10,350 nucleotides of DNA from Globomyces pollinis-pini (Eukaryota; Chytridiomycota; Chytridiomycetes; Rhizophydiales; Globomycetaceae), in NCBI GenBank assembly GCA_025399215.1, contig MU621558.1, positions 1 to 10,350 of the forward strand, written 5' to 3'. Below the pieces are notes generated by a model. That model saw nothing but the letters and a program-made list of their open reading frames with translations. It was not told the DNA's origin and did no database searches. Shown piece by piece: positions 1 through 8,700 of this stretch. The position numbers and the translations under genes were made by a program. Within the stretch, counting starts at the first letter, position 1. Every line of letters starts with the position of its first letter.

Positions 1-898
1 TATATGGACAATGCTTATCCTTGGAGAAATGTGGATTTGGTTTTCCATCAAGATAAGTGGCAATAATATTGGAATGGTCACCAAGTTTTACGATGGAGGA
101 GTGTTTACCAGCCTTTAAAATGAACTTGAGCTATTTTACCTTATGAGGACATCCAGAATTTTGATATGGACAATCATGCAATTTTTCCGGGTTGGATTTC
201 ATTTTGTCAAAGTACTTGCACTTTCCGGCCAATGGGCATTTTTCAGTATTCCAGTCCAGTGTGAGAGAATCTTTCTTCTCATCATTAGAAGAATAATAAG
301 GGCAGTTAGAAATTGGACAATCTTTCGATTTGGAGTTGAAATGTGGGCATGAAGTGCCTTTATATGGGCACTGGCCTTTCTCTTGAGTTTTCTGAATTCA
401 TTAACAAAAAATATTACTAAAAATGGACATTCAGAAGCGTCTCCGTCCATATCATGTTTGATATCTTTTTGAAAGTGAGGACAAGTTTTCAATAGTGGAC
501 AGTGTGTCAGTTTTGATGGATCTGATTTAGCTTTTGAATAATACGGGCAGCCTTTTGCAAGTGGACACTCTGATTTCCCCCAATCGTAATCTTTCTTGAT
601 GCCATTTTTGATATCAGTGTAAAATGAACATTTTCCTTTTAGGGGGCAATGATCAGTTGATTTGAACAGATTAACATAATCCTTATCATTTTGGTGCTTC
701 AAATAATAAGGGCAGTTTCCAGTTTTTAATGGACAAGGTTTCTGTTGATCCTAAAGTATCAGAAAAGAAAAGCGATACTTGATCAAATGAGTTTGGATCG
801 ATATTATAATTGTGATAGAAAGGACAGATACCGGCTACCGGACAGTCCTTTATAGTAGCCTTCACAAAGATCAGGAATAGTGAAATCAAATGAATCAT
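1..898 (-). CDS. Secreted Cys-Pro repeat protein, 3' end beyond window
   Basis: I do not recognise this family. It reads on the minus strand from ATG at 898 and runs off the left edge; 272 residues are visible after removing three short phase-0 introns (751-778, 28 nt; 392-417, 26 nt; 113-139, 27 nt). Each intron is GT-AG and restores the same sequence style across a frame break. Residues 1-16 are a hydrophobic signal-like segment, so export is inferred. The remainder has 20 cysteines, 18 of them followed by proline, mostly in pairs of the form CP-x(3-5)-CP-[YFH]. A longer unit recurs from residues 19, 102 and 203: CPxAxxCxY, then a KSxPxKL-like stretch, then CPxxxxCPH. Two of these copies are preceded by DW (96-97 and 197-198). 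Paired cysteines suggest metal or heme binding or disulfides; none is proven. The gene is divergent from the Nur1-like gene, 164 bp away. Confidence 0.72.
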
Positions 899-1062
899 TT
901 TCGTAATTAAAGGGAAAGAAAAGCGCCCACTACATCCACAATTACGCGATTGATCATGAGATAAAATTAAACAAATTGATTCTTGAAGTTAATTAAATGA
1001 AATCAGTTTTAGGAAGTTTTGTTAATTTCAGTTGCTTGTATAGTTTTTGATTTTTTAATTCA
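899..1062. promoter_or_regulatory. Divergent intergenic region between two start codons
   Basis: This 164-bp AT-rich gap separates the ATG of the Cys-Pro repeat gene (minus, 898) from the ATG of the Nur1-like gene (plus, 1063), so it must hold both promoters. I see no convincing TATA box for either. An ACGCG core lies near 943-948 and resembles part of the fungal MCB cell-cycle element (ACGCGT), but one partial match is weak evidence. In-frame stops directly upstream of 1063 support that start. Confidence 0.4.
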
Positions 1063-2093
1063 ATGCCAATCACTTCTCCATTTAAACGTACAAAACCTAC
1101 CTCTCCTCGGAAACCAACTAAACCTCCTGTTAAACTTTCTTCATTGAAGAATTCTTTCTTGTCTTTCTTTCCAGATTTATGGCTTACTTTGTCGGTTTGA
1201 AATTGTATTTATAACCATAGGTTCAATGGAATTCATTAGACTTGGATTATAGCCAAACCTCGTAAGTTTGTGATTGATTCACCATTCTAGAACTATGTTG
1301 GCCTTCTTGTTGAATATCTCATTGCTCTTAATCAAATTGTACAAAAATGATCAATCAGCTACAATTGACTCTCGTTACTTCAAATCAACTCAAATAATTA
1401 TAAATGAGAACCAGTCTGGATTATATGTACCAATTATTTCACTAATTAATGCCAGTGGGATTTACTTGAATATTTATTGATCATTGTGAGTTTTGCCAAT
1501 GCTGGGATACTTGGATTTCAGTCCAAATCATTAATATTATTTCATCAACCAACAGCAGTAAATATTTCGTATATTAACAAATATCAGCCCCAATATCCAG
1601 ATAGCGAGTTTGATACGAATTGGGATTTGTCCAAGAAGACTAGAAATGCTCAAATAGTCTTAGTTGATAACCCGGCCACTAATCAATTGGAAAATCATTG
1701 GGAATTGCGAATTTGGAGTCCATCGGGTATGTGTAATTTATACAATTAATCTCTTTAGAATTCTCTTTGAAGATATTTACTTGGTTTTCTCCTCTTCAAG
1801 TACATTTAAATATATTAATAAATCTAGGGTATCGTTTACTACAATCTAATAGAATAGTGTTACTGATCCATCTCTCGGACAATGAACAATGTGCGACATT
1901 TATCTTGGCTGCATATACAACTTCACTCACGGTATTATAACAGCTTCACTAATGAAAGTTATGGTTTGTGATATCATCCTATCAGCAATTGGTGATGGAT
2001 TCCAATATATTGGGTGGACAATTGTTACTCGATAGCACTGGAATAAACGATCCAATCAAATTTGCAGTACCTCCAAAGCCTGAAATTAGTTAA
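1063..2093 (+). CDS. Nur1-like nuclear rim protein (DUF2418), seven exons
   Basis: Nur1 is a fungal inner-nuclear-membrane protein that works with Lem2 in peripheral heterochromatin and rDNA anchoring. Predicted introns are 1195-1220, 1262-1290, 1427-1455, 1727-1758, 1829-1852 and 1932-1958 (26, 29, 29, 32, 24, 27 nt); the product is 287 residues. Family-like landmarks appear in the right order: a basic SP/KR-rich N-terminus (1-25), a PDLWLTLS-like segment near 37-44, hydrophobic helices near 58-75 and 105-125, and the diagnostic block WELRIWSPS-EFSLKIFTWFSP near 185-205, which matches the family's WELxVWDP...LFCLFSP. A third helical region and a conserved-looking tail with SSYQQ and IKFAVPP follow. 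A TGA lies four codons upstream of the ATG. The intron at 1829-1852 is uncertain: reading through it is also open. Recognition is from remembered family motifs, not a search. Confidence 0.72.
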
Positions 2094-2387
2094 TCAGTTA
2101 CGATATACAGCAATCAAATATATGCTTTTATTCACATATTGCTTATACTATTCCATGTAAGGTACAGAAAGATGATTTCTCTTGGATTTTATTTAGTTTC
2201 AAGTTCAATTATCTTCTTTATTTGATATCTTTATTCGTTATTAAAATAGTCTGCTAAACTTACGATTCAAATGTATTAGAAATCAAGAATCTCCCAAAAT
2301 ATCTTTATAAAAACGAAGTGGTAATACATTGTTATTTTAGAATAAGCAACATTAATTCAACTGCAAGTCAATAATGATTTATTTGAT
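2094..2387. other. Convergent 3' intergenic region
   Basis: This AT-rich gap of 294 bp lies between the stop codons of two convergent genes and should hold both 3' ends. On the minus strand an AATAAA hexamer lies at 2378-2383, just past the stop of the LRR/chromodomain gene, and is a possible polyadenylation signal. A hydrophobic open stretch follows the Nur1-like stop in the same frame, but it has no convincing start and I treat it as untranslated. Confidence 0.4.
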
Positions 2388-4286
2388 CTAATTCGGTTTA
2401 TCTGGATATTCTTCATGAAATTCAACAATAGCATCTTGTGCTTCATTAGGTAGATACTTGGCAGCAATCCATTCTTCACTTCCACCGTCAAATTTCACAT
2501 AATATTGTAGAACTTTGTTTTTTCCAAAGTATCGAGAATCAGTGATTTTATATGGTTCCACTTCTTCATCCGAACTCTCTTCTTTTCTCGACGATTTAGA
2601 CTTTCGTCTGTCATTTTCATAAAATTCAGCAATGAGAAGAGGTGCATTGATCGATGCTGCAGGCTCCCATGAATCATCTGCCGCTGAATACCCTCTCCAA
2701 CGAATTTTGAACTGCAATCCTTGTTTGGTAGTTCTGGTGTCTAAAATTTTCTCCACCACATATACTTCGGTTTCTGCGCTGCTACTATTTGATTTCTCTT
2801 TAATGGTACTGGATTTCTTTGCCTTTTTCGTTTGTTTCTGTGGAACAACCTTGGTTTTGACTGGTGGGCTACTGGTGGTTCTTCTAGTAACCCGTGGAGA
2901 TAATGGCTTTGGAGATAGTTCTCTTATGGCTCTTTTTTTGGGTAACACTTTACTTGCAGAGTTACTAGGTTTTGACTTTACAAGGATTGGCTCCTCCTTT
3001 GGTGTAACACCTTTTGGTCTCATCATTCTGTCGCCTGATGGTTTATCAGGGTAGCTACGGTGAAAAATATTTACTAAACGCGAGGCGGAAGTAGTGTCGC
3101 TAGCAGGAATCCATGTGCAATCGTCACGACTATATCCTTTCCATAAAATCATATATTCAAGGCCATTGACTTTTGAAAGTCTTGAATCCAGAATACTTTC
3201 AATTTCGAATTGCTCATCGTCATCTTCTCCAGATTCTTCTTCTTTAGACTTTTCCGCTTCAGAATCTTCTTTAGTTTCATGAACAGGTGTCCCAATGATA
3301 TCATCATGAGTATCGATATTGTCATCACTATCGTCAACTTCAACAGGTAAATCAAGAATCATATTATCAATTTCATCATTGATATCATCGTCAAGATCGA
3401 AAAAATCTTTCACATCTGCTCTTTTCTTACGAGACACCGTCGTTGGAGCCGCTGGAGCTGGACGTGGTCGCTTCACAGGGGAAAGTGGTCTTTTTAAAGG
3501 TGACTTTGAATTTCGGGTTTGTCGAGTACTTCTTGTGGTCGCAGCAGGTTTAGTTAATTCATCTTCCTCATACCCTTCGGCATGACCTCGTTTACCAGAG
3601 GTACTTCTCCTAGTCTTCATTTGAGGAGGACCAGAAGGTTTCCCTGGATATGCATTATGAAATGCATTCAACAGGAAGTCGGCATCCACTACAGATTCTT
3701 TCGGAATCCATGATCGATCCTTATAAGGATATCCTTTCCACAAGACACAATATTCAAGTCCCTTAGATTTCGTATATTTTGAATCAATGATATCTTCAAT
3801 TTCGTATTCTTTTGACTTTTTAGGTGATGAATGTACTGGCTCGGTAGGTTTGTTTGGATTTTTCTTGTGAAATGCTTTAATTAAAAACGGACATCCTTTT
3901 AACTCTCGTTTAAACAGCCATGATCGATCATTATAACCGTGACCTTTCCACAATACACAGTATTCCAGACCATTGTTTTTGGTATAACGAGAATCAATGA
4001 TATCCTCAATTTCCCAAACTTCATCATCTTCGTCCTCTGATTTTTCAGCATTATTTTCTTTAACTGCTCTTCTTTTTGGAGATGTAACTACTGGTTCTAT
4101 CGGAGGCCCAGATACAGCATTTGGATGCTCTACGTGAAATAAAGTAACCATATCTTTAGCTTCTTTCAGATTGTCAACACTTATCCACGTTCTGTCAGCC
4201 CAACTATATCCTTTCCACAGTACACAGTATTCCAATCCATCCGCTTTTGTATATCTTGAGTCCACAACTGCTTCGATTTCATACAA
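2388..4286 (-). repeat. Intronless block of six chromodomain repeats
   Basis: This is most of the final exon of the LRR/chromodomain gene. It carries chromodomains 5-10 without introns. Repeats 5, 6 and 7 are the closest to one another, sharing DSRYTK or DSKYTK followed by GLEYCVLWKG, so they are the youngest copies by eye. Repeat 9 is the most HP1-like (VYVVEKILDTR and DDSWEP). Repeat 10 is the most degenerate and ends the protein with YPDKPN. The intron found before the FHE codon in repeats 1-4 is absent in all six. Confidence 0.8.
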
Positions 4287-7209
4287 AGTATTACTATCAT
4301 CCTTTTTGACTTTTCGCTTCTTCAGAGGAGACGTTCTCGGTTTAGCAACCTTTTTAGCAGAGTCAACGTCCTTCTCTAATGTTTCAAACGCTTTGAAAAA
4401 TCAAATAATAGAGAACTTACAAACACGATTTCTTTTTGCGGGCGATCTCAATTCCTCTGACGTTTCTATTCGTCGTTTATTTGCTGGTGCTTGCTTGGGT
4501 CGAGGTGAGATTATAACAACAGAGTTTCTATCTGGCTTCTCTGGATATTTTTCATGAAACTAGCATAAACAAAATAGTCGATTTACCTTGGCTTTAGCTT
4601 CTTCGGTAATTCGTAAGCTCTTAGAATTTTCCCACGTGGAATAGTCAGCAGGGTAACCTTCCCATTGAATTAGGTACTCCAGTTTGTCACCGTTCAATGA
4701 AACGCGGGAGTTCAGAATAGTTTCTACTATTTTTCCTTTTGGGACCCGTTTAGCAACTGTACTAGTTTCCGATTTTTCCGGATGATCTTTATGAAACTAT
4801 CTGTTAAATAAAAACCACCATTACTTGCTCAATCAAATCCTTAGCTTTGTCCAATTTTTTCACATTCTCCCAAGTTGCTTTATCAGCTGACAGCCCTTCC
4901 CACTCCACCAGATATTTCCTATGTACTTTATTTTTCGTTGGTCTGAAATCCAATATTTTAACAGGCTTAAGTGTTTCAGCAGGAGATTTTTGTTTTGGTT
5001 TACGCTCAAACCTGTCTGGATGCTCTTTCTTATACTACAAAAAATGAATTTTGAAATTTCCAAATACATTTTCAATTAACTTGGCTCCATTTGATACATT
5101 CTTTGCCAATTCCCAAGTTGCTTCTTCTTCAGTTTGACCTTCCCAGTGAACCAAAAACTTACTATGGTTTTTATTACGGGCAACATGACAATCCAAAATT
5201 GCCAAGGGTTGACGATCGGTCTTTTTTTGAGTTTTGACCAACATTCCTGGATTAGGTTTATCAGGATTCTTCTCATGAAACTAAAAACGAAGTTAACCAT
5301 TAACCAATAACTTACCTCATCAATCAACATTTGAGAATTTTCCAAAAATTCATAATTTTGCCATGTAGCATCTTCAATAGGATACCCGTCCCATTTAATC
5401 AAATACTCGAGCTTTCGTTTATTTTTTGAAATTCTAGAATTCAAAATGTCCTCAATTTCATATTCTTGATCACTAACTTCATCTTGTCCTTCTATTTTCG
5501 CAACATCACGCAATAGCTTTTGACATCTTGTAAGTAGACTCCAAGCTGTTACATCATGCAACTCTGCCTTGATGTATTGATAATTTTCTTCATTGATACA
5601 ACCATGAATTAAAGTTAATCTTTCAGATTCATTAAACTAAATATTAAAAGTAATTGACCAATTTACATATTCAATATCGTTTGATTTATCTAATAGCAGG
5701 TATTGAGCAGTCAATTCAACTGCTGGCTTTCCGATTTGTGGAATTAATTTGATCAATGGAGGTACAGACTGGAAAAATGTACTAGCCTTCTCATTTCTTT
5801 TTTCGTTGAATTCCACGTTATCGACCAAAGTTACATCTGGATGTAAATCGGTCTTTTCAAGAAATCCATTGTATTTCAGTTGTTCCAAACAACCTTTAAT
5901 ACCATCTTCATTGATATCATTTCCTTCAGCAATATATAGCTCCATTAATGTTCGGTTCTTTTTCAAAAAGGAACAGAGCACTTCGGCACCAAAATTGGAA
6001 ATACTATTGTTTGTCAAACGAATTTGCCGAAGTGATGGGTTTTGTTCAAGAGCTTTGGCCAATAAGGTAATTCCAACATCAGTTATCTTGTTGTCTAATA
6101 GGTTAATAGTTTCTATTACTATTTAGATTCAAAGACAGTAGGGTAGTGTTGGTATGTAAAAACTGTACTAATGAAATAATACCATCATCGGAAATATCAT
6201 TGTTTGCAATTGATATTGATACAAGAAATTCATTGTTTTTCAACCCTACCATGTGAGGAGAAACAAATATACCTTCCAAGAGAAAAGAAAATCCATCATC
6301 TGTAATTGTATTGCTGTCCAAGTCCAATTCCTCTAATGTTGACTTTTCATCAATCAAAAATTTAAGTGCTCGGACACCTTCATCATCCACAATACTCTGT
6401 GCAAGAGACAGATGAACCAGGTAAGGATGCTGCCTTAATTTGGTCGATAAGAGCCGAATGGCCTTATTTGGGATGTCATCGGATTTTAAAAAGAATGATT
6501 CCATTGTGGAATTGATTAATCCAGGACTAAGTACATCAATCATATTTCTGGAAATATGAGGGGATGAAATTCCAAGACTAGATAATGGTAAAACTTTCAG
6601 TGTATCGCGTAATCCCAATAGTCCTTGTTCAGTGAAAGTGACGTTCATCAATACCAACTCATTCAAATGCTCAGGAATGGAGGTACTAATAAACTGATTC
6701 ACTTCCATATCTGATATGATTAACTTTTTGTTTTCAAATGGTATCACTCCCCATGGTGGAAGAATTACCTCTGAAGATGATAAGTCATCTACTCCAACTA
6801 CTTCAGAATCTTCACTGAGTTTTGATTCAGATATTGTGGCATCTTCATTATTGATACTAGATTCAGCCGGATTCGAATCTTCATTGTTGGAAATCTGTTC
6901 AGTTTCAGACATACTTGAATCCGGATTGTTATCAGCATTCTCCTTCTGGACCTGGTCGGAACCTTCAAGTTCAGGCGAATCACTTTCTGGGAGTAAAACA
7001 AACCCTTCGCCAATGGAAGAAGTTCCAGTTTCTTCAAGAAATTTATCAATGGTGGAGTCCTCATTCGTTTGTGCAGAATCAATTAGAGACTCCGTATTAA
7101 CGAGATCTGAATCCAAAGTGTCAGTATATGAATTCTTACCTTCCATCACAATATCTGACGTGGGATCTACGATATCCGTAGTGTCGGATTGTTCGTTGAA
7201 AAATTCCAT
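2388..7209 (-). CDS. LRR protein fused to ten chromodomain-like repeats
   Basis: One nine-exon gene encoding 1528 residues after removing introns 6246-6272, 6095-6119, 5637-5666, 5281-5315, 5035-5067, 4797-4824, 4560-4586 and 4391-4420 (27, 25, 30, 35, 33, 28, 27, 30 nt). A TGA directly precedes the ATG at 7209. Residues 1-150 are acidic and Ser-rich; about 182-430 are RanGAP/RNase-inhibitor-type LRRs. A helical linker leads to chromodomains ending near 612, 683, 753 and 825, then six more near 897-953, 986-1041, 1056-1111, 1255-1311, 1403-1456 and 1470-1528. Basic linkers contain likely nuclear signals (PLKKRKVKK near 884-892; PLKRPLSPVKRPRP near 1159-1172) alternating with acidic tracts. 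Expected role: nuclear multivalent reader of methylated histones, with the LRR as a protein-binding platform. That role is inference; the domains are direct. The chromodomain part has no in-frame ATG before its first domain, supporting one gene. Confidence 0.82.
4587..5280 (-). repeat. Exon-sized chromodomain repeats with equivalent introns
   Basis: Exons 5068-5280, 4825-5034 and 4587-4796 are 213, 210 and 210 nt (71, 70 and 70 codons). Each starts at the codon for the F or Y of the FHEKxP-like tail of one chromodomain and ends just before the same codon of the next. All flanking introns are phase 0. One exon is therefore one repeat unit, which is direct structural evidence of tandem exon duplication. 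The nucleotide sequences have diverged considerably, so the duplications are not recent. Confidence 0.8.
6246..6272 (-). other. In-frame 27-nt intron inside LRR coding sequence
   Basis: The segment begins GTATAT and ends GGTAG, is 27 nt long, and contains no stop, so it can be read straight through. Removing it turns an odd insertion between LLEG and NNEF into GLKNNEFLVSISIANN, the expected LRR sequence following FSFLLE. The LRR period is restored only if it is spliced, and its length matches the other introns of the gene. Confidence 0.75.
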
Positions 7210-7345
7210 TCAAGTGGAAAAGAATGAACAAAAGAAATTACACTACAAACGATTCGAGACTTCAAGGTATTAGTTCTAATAAAGTGTTTGGATATAGATG
7301 CATTTGGAAAATATTAAAAGTGCATTCATTATATTATTACAGAAA

Positions 7346-8074
7346 CTAATCACGGTACTTCAAATCTCTGGTGGTTCTGTACTGATAGGCAATTCCAACT
7401 CCAGTAAAGACTACTACTCCAGCCAGCATTAAGAGCACTGCTGTCGGCTGGTATTGAATCTCCCCAACACTGGTGGTACCTGTTAATAATCCTTTCACAG
7501 TAGCTCTAAATCCAGTCTTCAAAAAGTAGTCCAATCCGAAAAATAATGCATATGATCCAATCAGAGATGTCCCACCAATCAAACTCGGTTTTTCAAAGAT
7601 GTTCACCAACACAGCACCTGCAATACCAAATACGATAATAAAGATCAGTCGAGCTACGTCATTTTCAATTAAACCATTCTCTTTGACTCCCAAAATCATC
7701 ATGGCTACAGTCATACCTCCCAAGAAACCTGCAAGAGATATACCAAACTTCCATATAGTGCGAGAGAGAATTCCACCAAGAATACCTATAGCAAAGGGCA
7801 CTAATAGGAGTATCCAAGTTCTTTGACCATATCCACCAGCTGGTTCATACCTGAGAAGTAAGCCGTAAGATAGATTGGAGAAGAAGAAGAAACCAAGTAT
7901 GAATAAAGTAGCTCTAAACACTTTCAATCCAGAGAATATCAACAGAGCACCAATCAAAATGGACAGAATAGCGAATATGAAATCCCAAGGACCATTGGAA
8001 TAACCCCCTTTGTCACCATCAATTTCGACTGCCAATGCAAAAGCTGAAGAGCATAACCCAATTAATTTGAACAT
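7346..8074 (-). CDS. DUF4203/TMEM198-like seven-helix membrane protein
   Basis: A single-exon gene of 242 residues from ATG at 8074 to TAG at 7346. Residues 1-15 form a signal-like hydrophobic segment. After a short lumenal or extracellular stretch there are seven hydrophobic helices, at about 31-50, 55-75, 86-104, 109-130, 141-160, 164-184 and 210-231, and a basic C-terminal tail with RTTRDLKYRD. Glycine-rich helix packing motifs (GILGG, AGFLGG) and the LRYEPAGGY loop near 74-82 fit the TM7S3/TM198-like DUF4203 family found in fungi and animals. Its function in fungi is not established; vertebrate TMEM198 is linked to Wnt signalling, which should not be transferred here. The stop lies 136 bp upstream of the LRR/chromodomain start on the same strand, so they are neighbours with separate promoters. 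Confidence 0.75.
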   Translation of the reverse strand: MFKLIGLCSSAFALAVEIDGDKGGYSNGPWDFIFAILSILIGALLIFSGLKVFRATLFILGFFFFSNLSYGLLLRYEPAGGYGQRTWILLLVPFAIGILGGILSRTIWKFGISLAGFLGGMTVAMMILGVKENGLIENDVARLIFIIVFGIAGAVLVNIFEKPSLIGGTSLIGSYALFFGLDYFLKTGFRATVKGLLTGTTSVGEIQYQPTAVLLMLAGVVVFTGVGIAYQYRTTRDLKYRD

Positions 8075-8100
8075 TCTGTAAAGTGAGAAGGAAAGTGAGT

Positions 8101-8110
8101 TCTTTTTATA
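8101..8110 (-). promoter_or_regulatory. Possible TATA box of the DUF4203 gene
   Basis: On the minus strand this reads TATAAAAAGA, starting about 36 bp and ending 27 bp before the ATG at 8074. The match to a TATA box is good, but the spacing would leave almost no 5' untranslated region. A pyrimidine-rich stretch ending in TTTACAG sits directly before the ATG and could instead be a splice acceptor or an initiator region. Confidence 0.35.
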
Positions 8111-8394
8111 GTGCTATGGCGGTACCAAGAGGGGTAGGAAAGGCTTAGCAAATCCTTTAAGTGCTTAATGGAACAATCCTGCAACCAATTTAGTAAAAGA
8201 CTTAATCCAATCCATTGCACAAGACCAGCAATTAATATCCCATTGCTCATAATATTTTTTTTATTGTTCAAAACCTGATAATCTACATTTTAAGGTCTCA
8301 TCTTGAACCTGATCACATTTTCACACGTTTCATTGACTTTGACTCATGATTCCTTCCACTAATAAAGGAGACTTCAACATCAATTTCAACCTCT
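8111..8394. other. No gene seen; upstream region of DUF4203 gene
   Basis: I find no supported gene here. A minus-strand open stretch of about 60 codons overlaps the DUF4203 start, but its composition and lack of any recognisable motif do not support coding. The right edge grades into the decayed leucine-rich-repeat gene. Confidence 0.4.
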
Positions 8395-8700
8395 TGTCAA
8401 TCCTTGAGTTGATAGAGAGAGAGTTGAGATGTATCAAAAGAACTAAGTGTTCTAAGTCCGCTCAGTTGTTATATATCAACTATTTGATTCGAATCAAGTC
8501 AAAGTTCATAAAGATTAACCAAAAATGACAATGGGGATACATCAGAGATTTGATTCTTATCCAGACACAGGTCTTCAAGCCCGACCAAGGGGATATATCA
8601 ATTATTCGATTCTCATATATATTAAGGTCTTCAAGTTTGATCAAGGTCGATAATGGAGACTTATACAACGTATCACTGATATGGTTGTTTCATAAACATT
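8395..8700 (-). pseudogene. Decayed SDS22-like leucine-rich-repeat gene
   Basis: Minus-strand pieces read as 22-residue LRR units of the SDS22/internalin type: NNHISD, then SPLSTLIKLEDLNIYENRII, then LEDLCLDKNQISDVSPLS, then LYEL-LDSNQIVDI, then LSGLRTL. Two successive units start 66 nt apart (8579 and 8513), exactly one repeat. The preceding spacing is 56 nt (a 10-nt deletion, hence a frameshift) and the following one is 57 nt. In-frame stops interrupt at least three units. No single frame runs through, and the defects are not flanked by GT-AG sites, so introns do not explain them. It is unrelated in LRR class to the RanGAP-type repeats of the large gene. Confidence 0.65.

Noticed and set aside
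392..778. Frameshift mutations in the Cys-Pro repeat gene
   Set aside because: Each break coincides with GT-AG boundaries of 26-28 nt and phase 0, so introns explain them better than decay.
1774..1828. A 28-nt intron at 1800-1827 in the Nur1-like gene
   Set aside because: It gives an attractive SPLQGIVYYN but then reaches a stop and loses the downstream exons, which continue the family's pattern. An intron at 1829-1852, or no intron, keeps the frame.
2094..2240. Hydrophobic open stretch after the Nur1-like stop as a membrane-protein gene
   Set aside because: It has no ATG near its start and no supported splice link; AT-rich untranslated sequence often reads as hydrophobic residues.
2632..3585. 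Plus-strand ORFs opposite the chromodomain exon
   Set aside because: They are Ser/Leu-rich antisense shadows of acidic and Lys-rich coding sequence and carry no domain.
5316..7209. LRR gene and chromodomain gene as two separate genes
   Set aside because: The chromodomain side opens right after an intron acceptor and has no in-frame ATG before its first domain, while a 30-nt phase-0 intron joins both parts.
1..7209. Ciliate origin, suggested by introns near 25 nt
   Set aside because: TAA and TAG end the genes at family-consistent positions, and a fungus-specific Nur1-like protein is present.
6716..7273. 185-codon plus-strand ORF opposite the acidic N-terminus
   Set aside because: It is a Ser-rich mirror of Asp/Glu/Ser codons on the minus strand, whose frame is the one continuing into LRRs.
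8062..8271. Small minus-strand ORF upstream of the DUF4203 gene
   Set aside because: It overlaps the DUF4203 start and promoter region, has no recognisable motif, and its longest version lacks a true ATG start.
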